Of a stretch of 26,953 nt of DNA, positions 23,257 to 26,953 are shown in pieces; position 1 is the stretch's first letter; each line of letters starts with the position of its first letter. The notes beneath the pieces are model-generated. The model was given only the letters and a program-made list of their open reading frames with translations, was not told the DNA's origin and did no database searches. A program made the translations under genes and the position numbers. The stretch is from a virus. The DNA is taken from IMG/VR virus record IMGVR_UViG_3300021962_000533, positions 1 through 26,953 of that record; one strand, given 5' to 3'.

Positions 23257-23385
23257 ATGTCCAGTGACGATTTTTGCTATTTTGGCGACCTTGAAAAAAG
23301 GGATATTGCTGTAGTCGTGATTGCGCTCCCCATCGTCGCTGGAGCAATTAAGCTTCTTGATGCCATCGTGGCCTCACTTTTTTGA
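23257..23385 (+). CDS. Small membrane protein (42 residues)
   Basis: The frame MSSDDFCYFGDLEKRDIAVV then VIALPIVAGAIKLLDAIVAS and LF ends at TGA (23383-23385), which shares a base with the next ATG (TGATG). A charged, soluble head of about 16 residues is followed by one hydrophobic segment of about 25, interrupted by one Lys. This is the size of a single-pass membrane peptide. Holins and small toxins have this outline, but so do small lipid-enzyme partners, and its place between two lipid genes favours the latter. It is too short for any firm family call. Real status is supported by the promoter upstream and the coupling to the next gene. Confidence 0.55.
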   Translation: MSSDDFCYFGDLEKRDIAVVVIALPIVAGAIKLLDAIVASLF

Positions 23386-24107
23386 TGAAAGCAGAAACCA
23401 ACATGAATGTAGAGCCGCAGTTTTGGGAAGAATTCATAGGCGACATACCTTGCGTTGCTGCCGTTAAAAACAACTGGCAGGTGATACTGGCTGAGCTTGA
23501 GTCCCAAATACAGGAGACGAATGCAATGTGGCTTTGGAGCGTCCCAAGAGTAAACGTCACAAGGGAAGAGTTCAAGTCGCCAGACAACAACGCAGACCAG
23601 AAACTATACACCGGAACGTCCTGGAAGATGATGGGAACCGGCGTTGAGGTCGAATCTGCAGGGTTTACAGGGCTTGGGGAGGAAGTCGGGCGTCGAGTGG
23701 TGAAGATGAAGACAAAAATGCCATACGAGGAGGCACTAAAAAAACTCCAAAGCACGCTGCCTAAAACTGTTGCAATTCTTTCTGAATATTCTGACCGCCG
23801 CGAAATGTGTAATACCTCGCTTAGTGTGGTCGCTCCAGGCACAGTCATAAATCCACACAGAGGCGACCCCTCTCACATGCGGGTGCATATAGGCTTAAAG
23901 TGCGACCCCGCATGCTCAATAACGGTTGGAAATGAAGAAGTCGGATATGAATCAAGAGTGTGGGAGCCAGGGAAACTTGTCGCCTTCAAGGATGGTGGTA
24001 ATTACTGCCATTCGGTTACCCATAACGGAACTATGGATAGGTGGATTTTGCTATTCGACATGCCGTTGGATTATGTGAGAACTGTCGTAAGCCATGAGCA
24101 TCTATGA
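23385..24107 (+). CDS. Aspartyl/asparaginyl beta-hydroxylase-like dioxygenase
   Basis: I use the ATG at 23385 (240 residues), which overlaps the previous TGA; a TTG at 23382 is unlikely. Residues 143-225 carry the Asp_Arg_Hydrox pattern: NTSLSVVAPGTVINPHRG (His158 and Gly160 of HxG), HMRVHIGL (164-171), WEPGKLVAFKDGG (193-205), H209 and R219 (MDRWILLFDM). This class uses two His as metal ligands without the Asp of P4H enzymes, as seen here. It hydroxylates Asp, Asn or related side chains. The N-terminal 140 residues are a domain I do not recognise, with no signal peptide. The next gene overlaps by ATGA. Confidence 0.82.
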   Translation: MKAETNMNVEPQFWEEFIGDIPCVAAVKNNWQVILAELESQIQETNAMWLWSVPRVNVTREEFKSPDNNADQKLYTGTSWKMMGTGVEVESAGFTGLGEEVGRRVVKMKTKMPYEEALKKLQSTLPKTVAILSEYSDRREMCNTSLSVVAPGTVINPHRGDPSHMRVHIGLKCDPACSITVGNEEVGYESRVWEPGKLVAFKDGGNYCHSVTHNGTMDRWILLFDMPLDYVRTVVSHEHL

Positions 24108-24967
24108 AAACCGAAGAGGAAATAAAAAAAGAAGCAGAGCGTCTGGGTAAAACAACTTCACCATCCCTAATTGTGCTAACAGCATTATCAGTGCTTGCTT
24201 ACTCGGCAAATCTATATTTCTTTCATATTGGGGTTTATGGGTTTATTGTTTTTTCGCTGCTGAGCATGATTACCCTATACAACGTCTTTGGCGCAATGCA
24301 TGATGGGGTGCATGGAACACTATTCCCCGCCAACCAAAAAATAAACGACTGGGCATCAATTGCGCTTGGAATAATGATTAATGTTCATTTTAAATCATGG
24401 AAACCGGTGCACATAATCCACCACATGAACACAAATACAAAAGTCGACCCCGAACACCTGCTTAGCGAAAATAGAAATAAACGAGCGGTAGTTGGAACTA
24501 TTGCAATTTATAGCTTTGCAAGAATATTTGTGGCTATGCCCAAAAAACTAAGAAATGCAATTTGCAAAGTGTCAACAAAAAGAGCAAAAATATTCCTTTA
24601 CTTATTCAAGAAGAACCAATCTCAGGCCAGATTCTATTCAGCTACGCTAGCTGTTGTTTTTGCATCCGTTCTTATTTTTGGAATCGATTCCCCGCTCCTG
24701 TGGTGGTATATTTCCACATACGTTGCTTCTATAGTCATAGTTCCACTAACACAGTGGATTCCTCATTCTGGGAATTTTGATAAAAAGAGTATTATCGAAA
24801 ACAGGTTCATGGTCGCACAAAACTATTGTTTCCCACTCGTAATCGCCAGACAGCACCTAACTCACCACCTGTATCCGACTGTGCAGGTTACGCGCCTGGG
24901 CAAATTTACAAAATCGATAGACTGGTTCATAATGGAAAAGCAAGGGGAAGGCAATGGAATCGGGTGA
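24104..24967 (+). CDS. Fatty acid desaturase family protein
   Basis: A 287-residue membrane protein. The three histidine boxes of the di-iron desaturase family are all present: H66-DGV-H70, H103-II-H106-H107 and Q250-HLTHH (H251, H254, H255). Hydrophobic stretches near residues 21-60, 84-95, 128-146, 180-215 place the boxes on one side of the membrane, as in known desaturases. Such enzymes put a cis double bond in acyl chains using O2; related proteins act on carotenoids, so the substrate is not certain. There is no clear N-terminal helical signal. The cyclopropane synthase a kilobase away acts on cis double bonds, which favours an acyl substrate. It is overlapped by ATGA upstream and by 14 bases downstream. 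Confidence 0.85.
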   Translation: MKTEEEIKKEAERLGKTTSPSLIVLTALSVLAYSANLYFFHIGVYGFIVFSLLSMITLYNVFGAMHDGVHGTLFPANQKINDWASIALGIMINVHFKSWKPVHIIHHMNTNTKVDPEHLLSENRNKRAVVGTIAIYSFARIFVAMPKKLRNAICKVSTKRAKIFLYLFKKNQSQARFYSATLAVVFASVLIFGIDSPLLWWYISTYVASIVIVPLTQWIPHSGNFDKKSIIENRFMVAQNYCFPLVIARQHLTHHLYPTVQVTRLGKFTKSIDWFIMEKQGEGNGIG

Positions 24968-25157
24968 AGAAATCAGCGGAGACGAACTAGCTGACATACT
25001 CTATGCCGCTTTTTCAGCAAATGAGGTAGACCTGGCATACGTATCAAAGCCCGGACAAAAAAGCGCCCCCTTGCAGGACCACGATATTGTGCGAAAAATT
25101 TTTGAAGATAAGCAGAATGCGCTAAAGCTCTACAGACGCGCAAGGGGGATAAGGTGA
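24954..25157 (+). CDS. Small hypothetical protein
   Basis: A 67-residue charged protein with a strong Shine-Dalgarno (AAGGGGAAGG, about 24941-24950) inside the end of the desaturase gene. It starts acidic (MESGEEISGDELADILYAAF), has a middle VSKPGQKSAPLQDHDI and ends in a basic helix (KQNALKLYRRARGIR). It overlaps the next GTG start (GTGA). No family is recognised. The strong, dedicated ribosome binding site suggests a real gene. Being between the desaturase and an oxygenase it could help either, but this is guesswork. Confidence 0.55.
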   Translation: MESGEEISGDELADILYAAFSANEVDLAYVSKPGQKSAPLQDHDIVRKIFEDKQNALKLYRRARGIR

Positions 25158-25825
25158 AAGTAATTGATGATTTTTTAGAAAGCAGTATATTTTCAGAAAT
25201 AAAATCAGATAATTCATTCTTTCCTGGAATTATGCAAACCGAAGCAAGAATCGCCAGCGAAGTTAACTCATACCATAATGAGCAATCTTCATGCTATGCG
25301 CCGTACATGTTTTGGGATGGTTGGTGGTCGTCCCCAGCAAATTCATTGAGGAAACGTGTAATTAGAAAAATATGGGAAAATAACCTTCTCGCTCCGGTTG
25401 AAGATGTTCTTGGTTTTGAATACTGGACCAGAACTTTTGGCCCGGGCCAATTTCTTGGCCCACATGTCGATGAAGACACGTTTTTATATCAAGAGTCGAA
25501 AATATACAACGGACCAGAAATTGGTTGTGTCTACTACGGACCATCTGTAGAGGCGGTTGTAGGCGGATTTCTAGAGTTGTTTGAAAAAAAATTAACATTC
25601 GGGGAGAAAGATGCACTTGAGTGGGAAAACCTCAAACAAAAGCTAGACCCAATCGAGATGAGGGAAAGAATCGCATTTAAAGAAAACAGATTAATAATAT
25701 TTGATGCAGGAAGGGTACTGCATCAAACGAGTCCGTGTATCTCTGGTGTCAGAAATGTCATGGTGGTGAATGTGTGGCTAAAAAATAATCCACCCGTAGA
25801 TATGGCCAACTTCGTATATGAATGA
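25154..25825 (+). CDS. 2-oxoglutarate/Fe(II) dioxygenase-like protein (divergent)
   Basis: A 223-residue protein with GTG start, preceded by GGGGG at 25144-25148. Metal ligands are H104-V-D106 (LGPHVDED), H190 (VLHQTSP) and the 2-oxoglutarate residue R200 (SGVRNVMVVNVW). The central sequence is unlike the four P4H-like copies upstream: no NDDxEGGEL core is present, GGFLELFEKK (137-146) takes its place, and a 40-residue helical insert (KDALEWENLKQKLDPIEMRE) lies before the last ligand. It therefore belongs to another branch of the superfamily. The front half is rich in Trp (WDGWWSS). The substrate is unknown. It overlaps the next gene by 8 bases. Confidence 0.8.
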   Translation: MKVIDDFLESSIFSEIKSDNSFFPGIMQTEARIASEVNSYHNEQSSCYAPYMFWDGWWSSPANSLRKRVIRKIWENNLLAPVEDVLGFEYWTRTFGPGQFLGPHVDEDTFLYQESKIYNGPEIGCVYYGPSVEAVVGGFLELFEKKLTFGEKDALEWENLKQKLDPIEMRERIAFKENRLIIFDAGRVLHQTSPCISGVRNVMVVNVWLKNNPPVDMANFVYE

Positions 25826-26420
25826 AATTGTGGCGATACCTCTTTCTAGTTTTAATATTTACTCAACGACGCTGGATGTTGACAATGCAAAAATACTTGA
25901 TGAGCTACAGCTCGGGAAGAGACAGATAGAAGAATCTTATAGAAATGGATTTTTGTCAAAGACAACAATCACCTACTATGAAGATGAGCGGCTACCTGTT
26001 GGCGCACCCGAATGTGAAAAATTAAAAAAATTAATGACGGAAACGGTAAGTAAAATAGTTGGCAAAAAGATGCGGCTATCTGAAATATGGTCACTCACGC
26101 TAAGGCGCGGACAGTCCATAACGGTCCATACCCACAAGTCAAATACACATATGCACCCAGAGGAGTATTACTCTGTTTCTTATTACGTAAATGCCCCCGA
26201 GGGAAGTGCCCGCCTAATATTCAATGTTAATATTTGCAATACAATAGAACGCTTAATACCAGTAACACCCAAAAGTGGAATGTTCCTGATTTTTAATTCG
26301 TTCATTCAGCATTACAGCGACAGGCACGCATCAGACGAACCGAGACTGGTGATTAGCGCGAATTTTCATCCAGAATCACCAAATACAACAGTTGTTCCAG
26401 ACTGGTCAGCATACAACTAA
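25818..26420 (+). CDS. Putative 2-oxoglutarate/Fe(II) dioxygenase (2OG-FeII_Oxy_5-like)
   Basis: A 200-residue protein. The order of elements is LSEIWSLTLRRGQSITVHTH (87-106), YSVSYYVNAPEGSARLIF (118-135), PKSGMFLIFNSFIQHYSDRH (151-170) and PRLVISANFHP (175-185). This is the plan of the 2OG-FeII_Oxy_5 family ('W...l..Gg....H.H.....sgvyYl..p...g.l.F...p..G.l.lFp....H.v......R.siSfN'). Likely ligands are H104 or H106, H165 and R176; an extra H-M-H (111-113) is unusual. The family is known from phages and cyanobacteria and its substrates are undefined. Confidence 0.72.
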   Translation: MNEIVAIPLSSFNIYSTTLDVDNAKILDELQLGKRQIEESYRNGFLSKTTITYYEDERLPVGAPECEKLKKLMTETVSKIVGKKMRLSEIWSLTLRRGQSITVHTHKSNTHMHPEEYYSVSYYVNAPEGSARLIFNVNICNTIERLIPVTPKSGMFLIFNSFIQHYSDRHASDEPRLVISANFHPESPNTTVVPDWSAYN

Positions 26421-26429
26421 TATCTAGTT

Positions 26430-26953
26430 ATGCCTGGAAAAATAAGAAATCTTGGTGGCGGTGTAGTTGTATTCGAGAACGCCATCACGGTGCCGCTAAA
26501 TGAAATAATCGACATAATCGACCAGCTGTCCGATGAATCAATTAAGGCCCAGTACGACTATGTAACGGATAATACCGGAATGCCATTGCACGCAATAAAC
26601 AAAAGTGGCTTCATATATGAACTTGACCAAATAGCACGCACCCCAATTCGCATCCAGAATCTGAATCATCCATTTTTTCTGGAATGCGAAAACTCCATAT
26701 ATCAGTGTCTGCTGCGCTACATTGAATTGTTTCCCGCCCTACTGCAATGCCTATGGTGGAAAAGCGATGGACATGTTCTTAAGTATCCAACTGGTGCAAA
26801 ATTGGGCTTTCATTGTGACAATGACGTTAATTATAGATATGGGCAACTCCCCCCTTTCGAGCACGCCACACGAAACGTGATTAGCGCTTTGGTCTACATA
26901 AACAGCAACTGCGACGATGGTGATTGCGATGAGCATTCATTTACTGGTGGAGA
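26430..26953 (+). CDS. 2-oxoglutarate/Fe(II) dioxygenase, 5' part (runs off the window)
   Basis: The frame from the ATG at 26430 stays open to the end of the window (174 codons seen). It starts PGKIRNLGGGVVVFENAITV (2-21), and has LKYPTGAKLGFHCDND (117-132), with H128-C-D130 as the first two metal ligands, and ISALVYINSN (151-160) followed by FTGG, which matches the YxNxxxxxxFxGGE core of P4H-like enzymes. The third ligand and the 2-oxoglutarate residue lie beyond the edge. A TAATAT box lies 6 bases before the ATG, but because it overlaps the previous stop it is weak evidence. The substrate is unknown. Confidence 0.75.
   Translation, partial: MPGKIRNLGGGVVVFENAITVPLNEIIDIIDQLSDESIKAQYDYVTDNTGMPLHAINKSGFIYELDQIARTPIRIQNLNHPFFLECENSIYQCLLRYIELFPALLQCLWWKSDGHVLKYPTGAKLGFHCDNDVNYRYGQLPPFEHATRNVISALVYINSNCDDGDCDEHSFTGG

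Noticed and set aside
23382-23384. TTG start for the beta-hydroxylase-like gene, and the TTG starts at 21273 and 23187 (minus)
   Set aside because: In each case an ATG follows within 3-6 bases with better spacing or stop-start overlap.
1-26953. tRNA genes, attachment sites, insertion sequences or intrinsic terminators
   Set aside because: I looked in the few gaps (62-120, 16741-16779, 20134-20175, 23182-23256) and saw no cloverleaf, no flanking repeats with a transposase, and no stem followed by a T-run. There is no gene-free stretch over 300 bases.

Overview
The window looks like the late structural (tail fibre) end and adjoining accessory region of a large tailed double-stranded DNA phage (Caudoviricetes), probably from an aquatic, uncultured lineage. 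The evidence is an almost gap-free run of co-directional genes, fibre modules of the kind found in cyanophages, pelagiphages and actinophages, and many four-base or shorter gene overlaps. There is no integrase, tRNA, transposase or CRISPR array. The host cannot be named from this sequence. Several genes without a Shine-Dalgarno sequence begin 6-7 bases after an extended -10 element, which would suit a host that uses leaderless mRNAs (common in Actinobacteria), but this is only a hint.

Bases 1-15365 hold virion structural genes. They include the end of an upstream gene, a small tail protein (121-489), a giant fibre of about 48 tandem 20-22-residue units (512-3619), two modular fibre proteins (3643-5871 and 7957-10779) each followed by a small virion protein of similar design (5881-6225 and 10796-11107), and a glycine-rich adhesin-like protein with a Cys cluster (6228-7121). 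Smaller proteins, a 921-residue modular virion protein (11107-13872), and a fibronectin type III protein ending in ten copies of Y/F-F-P-P (14655-15365) complete the block.

Bases 15378-20133 hold a tightly overlapped cassette. Four prolyl-4-hydroxylase-like 2-oxoglutarate/Fe(II) dioxygenases are interleaved with two PAPS-dependent sulfotransferase-like proteins, followed by a DUF6065-like protein. Because the cassette follows directly after the proline-repeat protein, I infer a virion-decorating system in which hydroxylases create hydroxyl groups that sulfotransferases could then cap. Five small or unrecognised genes follow (20176-22043).

Bases 22057-24967 add lipid chemistry: a full-length cyclopropane-fatty-acyl-phospholipid synthase, the only minus-strand gene, and a three-histidine-box fatty acid desaturase. 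They are separated by a 42-residue membrane protein and an aspartyl/asparaginyl beta-hydroxylase. The desaturase makes the kind of double bond that the synthase uses, so together they could remodel host membrane lipids. The window ends with three more Fe(II)/2-oxoglutarate dioxygenase genes (25154-26953), the last cut by the window edge, giving eight such enzymes from at least four subfamilies in under 12 kb.
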